The position numbers and the translations under genes are program-made. The notes below the pieces were generated by a model that did no database searches, was not told the DNA's origin, and worked only from the letters and a program-made list of their open reading frames with translations. 64,000 bases of DNA. Source: Fulvivirga ulvae (lineage in GTDB: Bacteria > Bacteroidota > Bacteroidia > Cytophagales > Cyclobacteriaceae). Below are positions 1-8,945 of this stretch, piece by piece (positions within the stretch are counted from its first letter, which is position 1; every line of letters starts with the position of its first letter). The stretch is from assembly GCF_021389975.1 (NCBI RefSeq), contig NZ_CP089981.1:6287501-6351500 (forward strand). The letters are read 5' to 3'.

Positions 1-627
1 ATAGTCATTGTAAGTCTCATTGTTGATCAAAACGGCTTTATCAGGCCTGAATGCCGTACTCATTTTAATGGCATTCCCACTTTGTTTTATCTTTTGGTGG
101 TACCCCAAAGTATCCGTAGGATCTTCCGTAGTACACACCAGCTCCACATTCATTTTGCCCAGCAGGTTTTGGCAGCTATACTGAGGTGAATTCAACAGCC
201 CTGATGCAGCATCAAATATTTCATCAGCCGTATCTTCGTTGAGCAGGTTATACTGGTCAAAATACCTGGCAAGCTCCAGGTGAGTCCAGTGGTAAAGTGG
301 GTTACGCAATGTGTAGGGAACTACTTTTGCCCACTTCCTGAACTTCTCTGCATCGGTGGCATCACCAGTGATGTATTTTTCATCAATGCCCAGAGTACGC
401 ATGGCTCTCCATTTGTAGTGATCTCCGTAAATCCAGGCTTCGGTGATATTACCAAACACCTTGTCATTGGCTATATCCGCCGGCGGCAGGTGACAATGGT
501 AATCGATGATGGGCATTTTACTGGCATAGTCGTGATACAGTTCTTCAGCATAACGGTTTTCCAGAAGGAAACCGGAATGAATAAGTACTTTTCTGCCATT
601 AACTGTCTGTATTGTATTATTTTTCAT
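1..627 (-). CDS. uxaC: Glucuronate (uronate) isomerase, N-terminal part, cut by the window edge
   Basis: The minus strand is open from the ATG at 627 to base 1, giving about 209 residues of the start of the protein. The metal-binding motif DYHCHLPP lies near residue 40, followed by FGNITEAWIYGDHYKWRAMR, a pattern typical of the UxaC amidohydrolase-superfamily isomerase. This family interconverts D-glucuronate with D-fructuronate and D-galacturonate with D-tagaturonate in the cytoplasm. The start overlaps the end of the upstream dehydrogenase gene by 11 bases, so the two are very likely co-transcribed. The catalytic C-terminal half lies outside the window. Confidence 0.93.
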   Translation of the reverse strand, partial: MKNNTIQTVNGRKVLIHSGFLLENRYAEELYHDYASKMPIIDYHCHLPPADIANDKVFGNITEAWIYGDHYKWRAMRTLGIDEKYITGDATDAEKFRKWAKVVPYTLRNPLYHWTHLELARYFDQYNLLNEDTADEIFDAASGLLNSPQYSCQNLLGKMNVELVCTTEDPTDTLGYHQKIKQSGNAIKMSTAFRPDKAVLINNETYNDY

Positions 628-1405
628 TTGCCGGTTTGCCTATAGTTGCTAAAATTCCTCCATCCACATAAATGATCTGGCCATTGACGAAGTTACTCGC
701 CTCTGATGCCAGAAATATGGCTGTACCTGCAAGGTCGGAAGGGTCTCCCCATCGCCCGGCTGGTGTTCTGTTAATAATAAAGTCGTTGAAGGGATGACCG
801 TCCACACGGATCGGTTCGGTTTGTGAGGTTGCGAAATAACCGGGACCTATCCCATTCACTTGTATGTTGTATTTGGCCCATTCAGTAGCCAGGTTCCTGG
901 TCAGCATTTTTAAGCCTCCTTTGGCTGCTGCATAGGCAGACACACTATTTCTGCCGAGTTCACTCATCATGGAGCATATGTTGATGATCTTGCCTCCACC
1001 ACGGGCGATCATCCTGCTGCCTACAAGCTGAGACATGATAAATGACCCGACAAGGTCAACATCTATCACCCTTCTGAAATCAGCTATGGCCATATCCACC
1101 GCCAGTTCCCGCTTGATAATGCCAGCATTGTTGACCAGAATATCGATTGGGCCTACTTCCTTTTCCATATCCTCCACCTGACCGGAAGCCAGTTTTTCAT
1201 CGGTAATATCAAACAGATAGCCGGCGGCTTTGTATCCCTTGCTTCTGTAGTGATTAAGAGCACTTTCCAGCTTTTCAGGAGTGGTACTGCTAATCACAAG
1301 TTCGGCTCCGGCTGATGCCAGGCCTTCTGCCATAGCCATGCCCAGACCGTGTGTACCTCCTGTCACCAGGGCTATTTTATTAGTAAGGTCAAATAAGTTC
1401 GTCAT
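617..1405 (-). CDS. kduD: SDR oxidoreductase, 2-dehydro-3-deoxy-D-gluconate 5-dehydrogenase type
   Basis: A 262-residue classical short-chain dehydrogenase. Visible are the nucleotide-binding motif TGGTHGLG near residue 16, NNAG near 92 and the catalytic YAAAK near 158, and the length is typical of the family. KduD enzymes interconvert 2,5-diketo-3-deoxygluconate and 2-keto-3-deoxygluconate in pectin and uronate breakdown. The assignment over generic gluconate 5-dehydrogenase rests mainly on context: kduI lies 2 bases upstream and uxaC overlaps downstream. The C-terminal YVDGG motif before the tail is also typical. Confidence 0.9.
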   Translation of the reverse strand: MTNLFDLTNKIALVTGGTHGLGMAMAEGLASAGAELVISSTTPEKLESALNHYRSKGYKAAGYLFDITDEKLASGQVEDMEKEVGPIDILVNNAGIIKRELAVDMAIADFRRVIDVDLVGSFIMSQLVGSRMIARGGGKIINICSMMSELGRNSVSAYAAAKGGLKMLTRNLATEWAKYNIQVNGIGPGYFATSQTEPIRVDGHPFNDFIINRTPAGRWGDPSDLAGTAIFLASEASNFVNGQIIYVDGGILATIGKPANEK

Positions 1406-1407
1406 TT

Positions 1408-2244
1408 TTATCTTAGTTCATGAGGTCCGCAGGTATCCATATCACCATAGTCCAGGTTTTCACCTGCCATTCCCCATATGAAGGAGTAATTTGATGTTCC
1501 CACTCCTGAGTGTATAGACCATTCCGGCGAGAGTACGGCCTGATTGTTATGAATAAAAATATGCCTGGTATTTTGAGGCTCTCCCATAAAATGTGAAATG
1601 GTTTGCCCTTCTGCCAGGTCAAAATAGAAGTATGCTTCCATTCTTCGGGTATGCGTGTGTGCCGGCATGGTGTTCCATACGTTGCCAGGCAAAAGCTCTG
1701 TAAGTCCCATCTGCAACTGGCAGGTTTCCACTACACTGTTAACTATGAGTTTGTTAATTATCCGCTTGTTGGAATTGAGATCGTCTCCCAGATGTACTAC
1801 TTCCGCATCTTCCTTACCTGTTTTTTTGGTAGGGTATTCTTTGTGGGCAGGGGCAGAATTCAGGTAAAACAAGGGTTGCCCATCTCCTGCCTTTGAAAAT
1901 GCCACTTCTTTACTCCCTCTACCTACGTACAATGCCTCTTTTTTCTCCAGCACATACTCTACGCCATCAACTGTTACGATTCCTTTATCGCCTACATTAA
2001 TGATCCCCAACTCCCTTCTCTCCAGGAAGTAATCAGATTTCAAATGAGGAATAGTTTCCAGTTTCACCTTTTCCCCGGCAGGCATGGCGCCTCCTACAAT
2101 ATACCTGTCGTACATAGAGTACGTAAGGTTGATCTGTCCGGGAGCAAACAGGTTATCAATCAGAAAATGTTCTCTTAGCTCGCTGGTTCCATACCGTCTC
2201 GCATCAACCGGATTCGTAGCGTATCTAAAATCTGAGTTAGTCAT
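1408..2244 (-). CDS. kduI: 5-dehydro-4-deoxy-D-glucuronate isomerase
   Basis: A 278-residue cupin-type protein matching KduI throughout. It contains the metal-site segment MPAHTHTRRMEAYFYF near residues 193-208, and the C-terminal part NYSFIWGMAGENLDYGDMD is characteristic. The enzyme converts 5-keto-4-deoxyuronate, the product of pectate or oligouronide lyases, to 2,5-diketo-3-deoxygluconate, the substrate of the next gene. It is the first gene of the uronate operon. An operator-like palindrome sits 16 bases upstream of its ATG, so it is probably induced by uronates. Confidence 0.96.
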   Translation of the reverse strand: MTNSDFRYATNPVDARRYGTSELREHFLIDNLFAPGQINLTYSMYDRYIVGGAMPAGEKVKLETIPHLKSDYFLERRELGIINVGDKGIVTVDGVEYVLEKKEALYVGRGSKEVAFSKAGDGQPLFYLNSAPAHKEYPTKKTGKEDAEVVHLGDDLNSNKRIINKLIVNSVVETCQLQMGLTELLPGNVWNTMPAHTHTRRMEAYFYFDLAEGQTISHFMGEPQNTRHIFIHNNQAVLSPEWSIHSGVGTSNYSFIWGMAGENLDYGDMDTCGPHELR

Positions 2245-2259
2245 AATAAAATGTTAGTG

Positions 2260-2272
2260 TAATCGATTACTC
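2260..2272. promoter_or_regulatory. Operator-like palindrome upstream of kduI
   Basis: The sequence TAATCGATTACTC contains the perfect palindrome TAATCGATTA with a central CG, as in operators of LacI/GalR-family repressors. The identical 13 bases occur at 10716-10728 upstream of the pectinesterase gene. Two copies, both before pectin-utilisation genes, suggest a shared regulator that is not encoded in this window. Binding is inferred. Confidence 0.6.
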
Positions 2273-2592
2273 AAATATATAAAATAATTTCTTAGGTTTT
2301 CAAGATTTAATAAAAAAGTAGTGGGCGAAATTCAGATTTAACAGAATAAAAACAGGCCGGGATCAATGTATATGATACTCCGGAAAGAAAAATCCTTACA
2401 GACAAATGGCAAGAAAAATCTTTTTATCTTGGATTTAAAGCCTTATTTTTACAGGTGATGTCTGAAGGAGCAACCCCATTCTCCCTGGCTTTTAACCGGC
2501 TTGACAGGCTTCAATTGCGATCCGGTTACACCAAATGACATGTATCATTATTTTTTAGTACCTTTAATCTTGATCATTAACCCGTTAGTACA
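2273..2592. other. Divergent intergenic region between the uronate operon and the sigma factor gene
   Basis: About 320 bases with no credible open reading frame. The region is AT-rich and must hold the promoter of the leftward kduI operon and the promoter of the rightward sigma factor gene. I see no convincing terminator, repeat or riboswitch in it. Confidence 0.6.
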
Positions 2593-3132
2593 TTGACTTA
2601 TACTGACAATCTCTTAGTAAGACAGCTCAATCATGGCAACAGAATTGTTTTTGAGCAACTGTATGAGGAATATTATCCGCAACTTGTTGCATTTGCCGAA
2701 GGTTATCTGTTTGACATTGAAGAGAGTAAGGAAATTGTTCAGAAACTATTTGTGCATCTCTGGCTGGGGCGTAAGGACCTTAAAATTGATACATCTCTTA
2801 AGGGATACCTGTTTTCTGCTGTAAGGAATAAATGTCTGAATCATATCCGCAATATCAAAATAAAGGATCGGAACAAGCTGCTCTATATAGAAGCAACGCT
2901 AGCAGGCGCCCGAACCGAAGAGAACAGTAACAGCCTCCAACATTTAGAAAAGAAGTTGAGGGAAGAAATACAAAAACTTCCCGAACAGATCAGAAAGATC
3001 ATAATACTCAAATATTATAAAGGCAAAAAACAGAAAGAAATTGCCACGGTGCTGGGCGTCACGGAAAACACTGTAAAAACACAGTTATCACGGGGTAAGC
3101 TTAAATTATCCTCAGCATTGCAGCAAAGTTAA
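2593..3132 (+). CDS. ECF-type RNA polymerase sigma factor (FecI-like)
   Basis: A 179-residue sigma-70 family protein of ECF length. Region 2 lies in the first half (EQLYEEYYPQLVAFAEGYL, then KGYLFSAVRNKCLNHIR). Region 4 ends the protein, with the helix-turn-helix segment KQKEIATVLGVTENTVKTQLSRG. The start is a TTG: an in-frame stop lies at 2578-2580 and no ATG occurs near the N-terminus. It is followed by a FecR anti-sigma gene and a TonB-dependent receptor with a signalling domain, the standard Bacteroidota arrangement in which ligand binding outside releases the sigma factor to transcribe the receptor gene. Confidence 0.92.
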   Translation: MTYTDNLLVRQLNHGNRIVFEQLYEEYYPQLVAFAEGYLFDIEESKEIVQKLFVHLWLGRKDLKIDTSLKGYLFSAVRNKCLNHIRNIKIKDRNKLLYIEATLAGARTEENSNSLQHLEKKLREEIQKLPEQIRKIIILKYYKGKKQKEIATVLGVTENTVKTQLSRGKLKLSSALQQS

Positions 3133-3266
3133 TAGCCGTAATCCTCTCGCTTTACTGCATTTCCAAATCAATTTTCAGGTAATTATTTTGACATAAATAA
3201 AATTTTCAAAATTTTCTGTCACCCATTTTTCATATCACGGTGTCATACTTACGACATTGATCAAAT

Positions 3267-4433
3267 ATGAAGAATAAAATTTTATCGATTGATTTTGAAA
3301 TTATCTGGAAGAGCATCCACACTTCATTAACTGAAGATGAGAAAGCCCTTCTTGATAAATGGCTGGCTGAAAACGAAAAGCATCGAAAATATTACGAACA
3401 GGCTGTAAAGCATTTCAGCCAACCACAGCGAGAGTTGGAAAAACCAGACACTACTTCACTTTGGAAAGAAGTTGAACAGGCCGAAAGGGGCATAAATACA
3501 GGTAGAAGACGGTTACTATTCTCTGTAGCTGCATCTGCAGCCTTGCTTATTGCGGCACTATTTATTTTCCTTGATCCTCCGAACAGCGAACCGGAAACCA
3601 CCCTTATTGCACAACAAAATGGGACACCCGGCTTACCGGGCAAAAAGAAAGCAATACTGCGGTTGAGCAACGGACAAACTATCGAGCTTGGAGACAAAAA
3701 ACATACAGGCAGTATGGTGGATGGTTCCGCTATCGATATTACCGACGCATCAGTGCGATATAACCATAAGGCACAGGTAGGCAAGGCAGCGGTGGCCATG
3801 CATGAAATAATAATTCCAAGAGGGGGCGAGTTTACCCTCGTTCTCGCTGATGGCACTAAAATCTGGTTAAACTCTCAATCCAGCCTCAGGTATCCTGCGG
3901 CATTCAACGGCGATAAGCGCATTGTAGAGCTCACCGGAGAGGCTTACTTTGAAGTCGCACACATAAAAGCTCAACCATTTGAAGTAGTAACAGCTAACCA
4001 GACAATAACCGTCTTAGGCACCTCATTTAATGTGAGTCACTACCCTGAAGATAAGGAAATAGTATCCACACTGGTGGAAGGTAAAGTAAGAGTGAATACT
4101 ACAGGTGGCTCAAAAACTACCCTATCTCCCGGAGAGCAGGCAGTTTACAATAAATCAGACAATGCTATAACCAGACGTAAGGTAAATGTAGAAAAATGCA
4201 TCGCCTGGAAAAACGGTCTGTTTTATTTTGAGAACGAACCATTGGAAAAGATCATGACGACACTATCGCGATGGTATGACATAGAGGTTGTTTATGCCAA
4301 CCCTGGTCAAAAGCAAAAACGATTTACAGGTACATTGAAAAGGTACGACACTTTTGAAAATGTAATTGATCTTATAGAAATGACACAGGATGTGAAATTC
4401 AGGATAAAAGAAAATGTGGTCAATATTGAGTGA
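3267..4433 (+). CDS. FecR-family anti-sigma factor
   Basis: A 388-residue protein with a cytoplasmic N-terminal sigma-binding region (residues 1-80). One membrane helix follows around 86-104, then the periplasmic FecR domain around 180-275 (IPRGGEFTLVLADGTKIWLNSQSSLRYP) and a C-terminal DUF4974-like domain from about 310 (KNGLFYFENEPLEKIMTTLSRWYD). Proteins of this family hold an ECF sigma factor at the membrane and contact the N-terminal STN domain of the partner receptor. The sigma gene is 134 bases upstream and the receptor follows. Confidence 0.95.
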   Translation: MKNKILSIDFEIIWKSIHTSLTEDEKALLDKWLAENEKHRKYYEQAVKHFSQPQRELEKPDTTSLWKEVEQAERGINTGRRRLLFSVAASAALLIAALFIFLDPPNSEPETTLIAQQNGTPGLPGKKKAILRLSNGQTIELGDKKHTGSMVDGSAIDITDASVRYNHKAQVGKAAVAMHEIIIPRGGEFTLVLADGTKIWLNSQSSLRYPAAFNGDKRIVELTGEAYFEVAHIKAQPFEVVTANQTITVLGTSFNVSHYPEDKEIVSTLVEGKVRVNTTGGSKTTLSPGEQAVYNKSDNAITRRKVNVEKCIAWKNGLFYFENEPLEKIMTTLSRWYDIEVVYANPGQKQKRFTGTLKRYDTFENVIDLIEMTQDVKFRIKENVVNIE

Positions 4434-4453
4434 CATCAGTCATCTAAACTGAC

Positions 4454-4480
4454 AAAAAAAGGGAATGCGGCAACATTCCC
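4454..4480 (-). terminator. Hairpin with a run of T on the minus strand
   Basis: GGGAATG and CATTCCC form a perfect 7-bp stem with a 6-base loop at 4461-4480. On the minus strand the stem is followed by seven T, the form of an intrinsic terminator. On the plus strand the hairpin has only two T after it, so it may weaken rather than stop transcription between fecR and the receptor gene. No minus-strand gene is known to need it here. Confidence 0.45.
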
Positions 4481-4529
4481 TTCCCATTCAGTGAGATCAC
4501 CAAATGTTCCATTTAAACTATACAAAACT

Positions 4530-7500
4530 ATGCATTTTACTACAGAAGTAAAAGGTCCCTGGCGGGTACCTGAGAGGGTTATCATTATAATGAAACTAAC
4601 CGTATTCTTAATCTGCCTTTCTATGCTCAAGGTTTCGGCCGGAGTATATTCTCAGGGAAGTATCTCTGTTAAAAGAGAGCAGGTTACGCTTCGCCAATTA
4701 TTAGAAGCCGTAGAATCCCAAAGCCAATACCGTTTTTTCTATAATGCCGGGCTGGAAGATGAGATCGGTATGATTGACATGAATATTGAAAATGTTACCA
4801 TTACAGATTTTCTGAAGGAGCTGGTATCCAAAACCCATCTGGAGTACCATATCAAAGACAATATTATAGTGCTCAGAAAAGCTGTAACCGAAGCAAAGTT
4901 ACCCATGAATGTAACAATAAGTGGTAAGGTGGTTGACGATACTTCCGGTGAACCACTTATTGGTGCAACGGTGCAGCTTAAAGGAACCACTTCCGGTACA
5001 GTGACCGACCCCAGTGGCAACTTTACTCTGGACCTCGAGCCTGGCAGCCATACATTGGTCATTAGTTATATTGGTTATGACTCTAAAGAACAGACCATCG
5101 AAGTGGTCCCCGGTCAAAACAACAAATTGACAATAAAACTTGAACAAAGCATTGAATCCTTGCTGGATGTGGTAGTTGTGGTAGGAAGCCGGACCATACC
5201 TCGTACCACACTGGATTCTCCTGTACCGATTGACAATGTTTCTACAGCTCAACTGGAATCTTCAGGTAAAGGCGTGCTGGACCAGCAGCTGATGTTCAGG
5301 GTTCCGTCTTACAACTCTACGCAGCAACCTATTTCTGATGCCGCAGCCCACTTTAGCCCTGCTGATCTTAGAGGCCTACTTCCGAGCCGAACGCTTGTGC
5401 TGGTAAATGGCAAAAGAAAAAACAGTTCGGCCCTTGTTTACAGCTATGTAACACCCGGCAGAGGTGAGGTAGGTGTAGACATGAAAGCCATTCCCACATC
5501 TGCCATAGAGCGGGTGGAGATACTTAGAGATGGTGCTGCTGCCCAATATGGTTCAGATGCAGTAGCCGGGGTGATCAACCTGGTATTAAAGAAGAAATCG
5601 GATCCTTTTATTAACCTTGGTTATAGCGTTACTTCAGAAGGCGACGGTGACCAGTTCCAGATGGAAACTGGTTTCGGGCTAAATATACATGAAAAGGGGT
5701 ATGCAAATTTCACTTTCAACTATTTCGACCAGCAGCGAAGCCAGCGTGCGGGTACTATCACCAGCCTGGCAGACGAGGCCGGCTACTGGGGTGTAACTGA
5801 TGATACCGACTTCTCGCTGAGCGATCTGGATGCGTTCCTGCAAAGAAACCCATCGGCCGGCTTCCAGGTAGGCTTACCGGATATGACAATTACCAGCTTT
5901 TCATTCAATTCGGGGTACACCCTTGACGAAGAAAGTGAAACAGAGCTTTATACGTTCGGTACTATCACCAACAGGTCAGGGGCAGCTCCTCAGTTTGCCA
6001 GGGTACCTTACTGGGTGCCAGGGTTCGAGGCCATATATCCCGGTCAGGACTTCTTTCTTGCAGAAATGGCGCCTGAAATCAAGGACAACACGTTCTGTCT
6101 GGGCTTAACTACCAACTACAATGACTGGAATTTTGACATCAGCTCTACATTAGGCAGAAACCGCATTGACTATTTCATTATCAATTCGTTTAACCAATCA
6201 TTTGCGGGTGCCAGCCCTTCGGATTTCTACAATGGGGCACATGAATTCAGCCACGTGGTTAACAACGTAAATATTGCCAGGTCTTTTGAGCCCGCCGCTA
6301 TTAAAGCACTTACCGTAGCCTTCGGTGCTGAGCACCGGACTGAAAACTTCGTAACTGAAGCCGGTGAATTTGCCTCATACGGCGACGGTCAGTCTCCAGA
6401 TGCACAGGGAAACAGAACGGGATCTGAGTCCTTTCCCGGATTTACACCGGAAAACGAATCCAATAATTACAGGAACAATCTGGGTGTTTATTCGGAATTA
6501 ACAGCCGATTTTACTGATTTCTTCCTGCTTGGCGGTGCTGTCCGTTACGAAGACTATAGTGACTTTGGAGAAAACGTTTCATGGAAAGTCAATACGAGAT
6601 TAAAAGCCGGTAAAGCCAGCATCAGAGGCTCATTGAGCAATGGCTTCCGGGCTCCTGCACTGCACCAGATCTACTACACAGCAGTAACCACTACATTGAC
6701 CCAAAACGGAGTGGTACAAAACGGCATCCTCGACAACCAAAATCCTGCTCTTCGTGCCCTTGGCATTCCGGAGCTGCAGCCTGAAACCTCTTTTAATATC
6801 GGCGCCGGAGTAACTTACAGGGTCAATGAAAATATAGGTATTACTGCCGATGTATATCAGATCACTATTGACGACCGTATTGTACTCTCCGGCCAGGTAA
6901 CTGCTACCGGTGACCCTCAGTCACCTATTGATCAGGTACTTGATAATGTTGGTGTAGGTTCAGCTGGCTTCTTTCTAAATGCCGTCGACACAAAAACCCA
7001 GGGACTTGATGTAGTGATCAGTTTTGATAATATTTCTGTCGGATCAGGTACCATCCAGGGTAACTTGTCAGCTAACTTTAACAAAACTACTGTTGAGGAT
7101 ATCAATCTGCCTCAATTCATTGTAGATAACGGACTTGAGGACAACATATTCTCAAGAGAGGATGTATCCAGAATGGAAACCTGGAGACCAAGACAAAAAG
7201 TAATTGGAACGGCCACCTACCAGCTCAACAAATTTTCCGCAACCCTGTCAGGCTTGTATTATGGAGCTGTTACATACTTATCCAATAGTGAGGTAGATGA
7301 CGCCACATACGATGGTAAATTCCTGACTGATATCAGTTTCTCTTACGGCATTACTGATAATATCAAACTAACACTGGGAGCCAACAACATATTTAATGTC
7401 TATCCCGAAACCTTTGCTGAAGCTTATTCAGACAGGGAGGGACATCCATCTGACAGAAACCTTGATTTTGTTGGCAGGTTCAAATACCCGTGGCAAACTA

Positions 7501-7556
7501 CCCAGTTTGGTATAGATGGCACACGCGTATTTGCCAAAGCCGCCATTAAATTCTAA
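4530..7556 (+). CDS. TonB-dependent outer-membrane receptor with STN signalling domain
   Basis: An outer-membrane barrel receptor of about 1,008 residues. From the N-terminus: a signal sequence including MKLTVFLICLSML and ending near AGVYSQ, an STN domain that contacts FecR, a carboxypeptidase-like beta-sandwich (GKVVDDTSGEPLIGATVQLKGT), and a TonB plug with IERVEILRDGAAAQYGSDAVAGVINL. A long barrel follows and ends in an aromatic F. The ATG at 4530 was preferred to the GTG at 4491; the ATG at 4590 is also possible. No SusD gene follows, so this is not a classic Sus pair. It may import a siderophore or other nutrient; the ligand cannot be read from the sequence. Confidence 0.92.
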   Translation: MHFTTEVKGPWRVPERVIIIMKLTVFLICLSMLKVSAGVYSQGSISVKREQVTLRQLLEAVESQSQYRFFYNAGLEDEIGMIDMNIENVTITDFLKELVSKTHLEYHIKDNIIVLRKAVTEAKLPMNVTISGKVVDDTSGEPLIGATVQLKGTTSGTVTDPSGNFTLDLEPGSHTLVISYIGYDSKEQTIEVVPGQNNKLTIKLEQSIESLLDVVVVVGSRTIPRTTLDSPVPIDNVSTAQLESSGKGVLDQQLMFRVPSYNSTQQPISDAAAHFSPADLRGLLPSRTLVLVNGKRKNSSALVYSYVTPGRGEVGVDMKAIPTSAIERVEILRDGAAAQYGSDAVAGVINLVLKKKSDPFINLGYSVTSEGDGDQFQMETGFGLNIHEKGYANFTFNYFDQQRSQRAGTITSLADEAGYWGVTDDTDFSLSDLDAFLQRNPSAGFQVGLPDMTITSFSFNSGYTLDEESETELYTFGTITNRSGAAPQFARVPYWVPGFEAIYPGQDFFLAEMAPEIKDNTFCLGLTTNYNDWNFDISSTLGRNRIDYFIINSFNQSFAGASPSDFYNGAHEFSHVVNNVNIARSFEPAAIKALTVAFGAEHRTENFVTEAGEFASYGDGQSPDAQGNRTGSESFPGFTPENESNNYRNNLGVYSELTADFTDFFLLGGAVRYEDYSDFGENVSWKVNTRLKAGKASIRGSLSNGFRAPALHQIYYTAVTTTLTQNGVVQNGILDNQNPALRALGIPELQPETSFNIGAGVTYRVNENIGITADVYQITIDDRIVLSGQVTATGDPQSPIDQVLDNVGVGSAGFFLNAVDTKTQGLDVVISFDNISVGSGTIQGNLSANFNKTTVEDINLPQFIVDNGLEDNIFSREDVSRMETWRPRQKVIGTATYQLNKFSATLSGLYYGAVTYLSNSEVDDATYDGKFLTDISFSYGITDNIKLTLGANNIFNVYPETFAEAYSDREGHPSDRNLDFVGRFKYPWQTTQFGIDGTRVFAKAAIKF

Positions 7557-7678
7557 GAATCAAAGACTGATCCACCGGTAGGGTTGCCGGGTATATTGCA
7601 ATCTTTTGCGATGCTCTCCGGCAGCCTCACTTTCAGGTCTTCATACCTATTAAAACCTATTTTGGATAAAATCACATC

Positions 7679-8896
7679 ATGCAAAGACCATTTCAAAATA
7701 CCGCTGTTGGATTTGACTACAAATCCGTTAGCCAGCTGAAGAAAGCCCGCTTCCTGTTTTTGGCACTAAAACACTTTCCCCGGACCTCCATAGCTCTGGC
7801 ATGGCTTGGCTACTACGCCTTAAAGGGAAGATTACCCTTTACCCGGTCTCTGATCAGAAACATCTTTTTTGAACATTTCTGCGGAGGAGAAACCATTGAG
7901 GGCTGTGCTCCGGTGATCCGGAAGCTCTCTCTGTATAATGTAGCCACTGCGCTGGATTTTGGCGTAGAAGGTAAAAATACGGCACAGGAGCATCTAATGA
8001 TGGTCAATGAGATCGTTGAAACCATTATACACGTCAGGGAAGAGCCTGAAGTTCCTGTAATCCCTATCAAACTGACCGCTATTGCCAGTTTTGAGCTTTT
8101 GGAAAAGTACAGCCATGATAAAACAACACTGTCATCAGAAGAGAAAGCGCAAATTCAACGCTTAAGGGAACGCCTCGACCTAATATGTACTACGGCAATG
8201 CGGGCAAACAAAACCATTTATCTTGATGCAGAAGAAAGCTGGATACAGCCTGCGCTTGATGATCTGGCTTTGGAAATGATGGTTAAGTTCAACAAACAAC
8301 GGGCGGTGCTATTCAATACTTATCAGCTTTATTTGAAAAGCTCTTTTGACCGGCTCAAAACCCACCGTGAGCTCTGCATAGCACAGGGAAGCTTCTTTGC
8401 AGCCAAACTGGTGCGGGGCGCATATATGGAAAAAGAAAACCTAAGGGCACGAAAACTTGGTTATGAAACACCCGTGCAGCCGGCTAAAATCATGACTGAC
8501 ATGGCCTACAATGATGCCATGATGTACTGCCTCTTACATCATAAAGATACTTTTTTCTGCCTCGCAACACACAACACAGAAAGTTCATGGAAAATGGTCA
8601 ATACCATTAAGGAAGATCGCACCCCCACGGATCACATCCATTTTTGCCAACTCTATGGCATGAGTGATCCTATTACATTTGCCCTGGCAAAGGAAGGGTT
8701 CTTCGCTATGAAATATGTGCCTTTCGGAAAAATAGAAGATACATACCCTTACATGATCCGCCGTGCTGAAGAGAATTCAGGACTTACCGGAAGTACCCAT
8801 CAGGAGCTTCAGTGGGTAACCGAGGAGCTGAACAGGAGAAAATCCGGGATATCTTCATCTCCACATAAGGGTCACATTCAAACCAGCAGTAGCTAA
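7679..8896 (+). CDS. Proline dehydrogenase (PutA-like, monofunctional)
   Basis: A 405-residue FAD-dependent enzyme that oxidises L-proline to pyrroline-5-carboxylate. Family motifs are in order: KLTAI near residue 130, DAEES near 181, KLVRGAYMEKE near 242, ATHN near 300, and the C-terminal substrate-binding segment YVPFGKIEDTYPYMIRRAEEN. The fold is a TIM barrel and there is no fused aldehyde dehydrogenase domain, so the second step must be encoded elsewhere. The sodium-dependent amino-acid transporter gene starts 49 bases downstream and may form an uptake and catabolism unit with it. Confidence 0.95.
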   Translation: MQRPFQNTAVGFDYKSVSQLKKARFLFLALKHFPRTSIALAWLGYYALKGRLPFTRSLIRNIFFEHFCGGETIEGCAPVIRKLSLYNVATALDFGVEGKNTAQEHLMMVNEIVETIIHVREEPEVPVIPIKLTAIASFELLEKYSHDKTTLSSEEKAQIQRLRERLDLICTTAMRANKTIYLDAEESWIQPALDDLALEMMVKFNKQRAVLFNTYQLYLKSSFDRLKTHRELCIAQGSFFAAKLVRGAYMEKENLRARKLGYETPVQPAKIMTDMAYNDAMMYCLLHHKDTFFCLATHNTESSWKMVNTIKEDRTPTDHIHFCQLYGMSDPITFALAKEGFFAMKYVPFGKIEDTYPYMIRRAEENSGLTGSTHQELQWVTEELNRRKSGISSSPHKGHIQTSSS

Positions 8897-8945
8897 CCCG
8901 GACGCACTGCAGAAGTATTGTAAACTAATTTTCAAACTGTAAAAA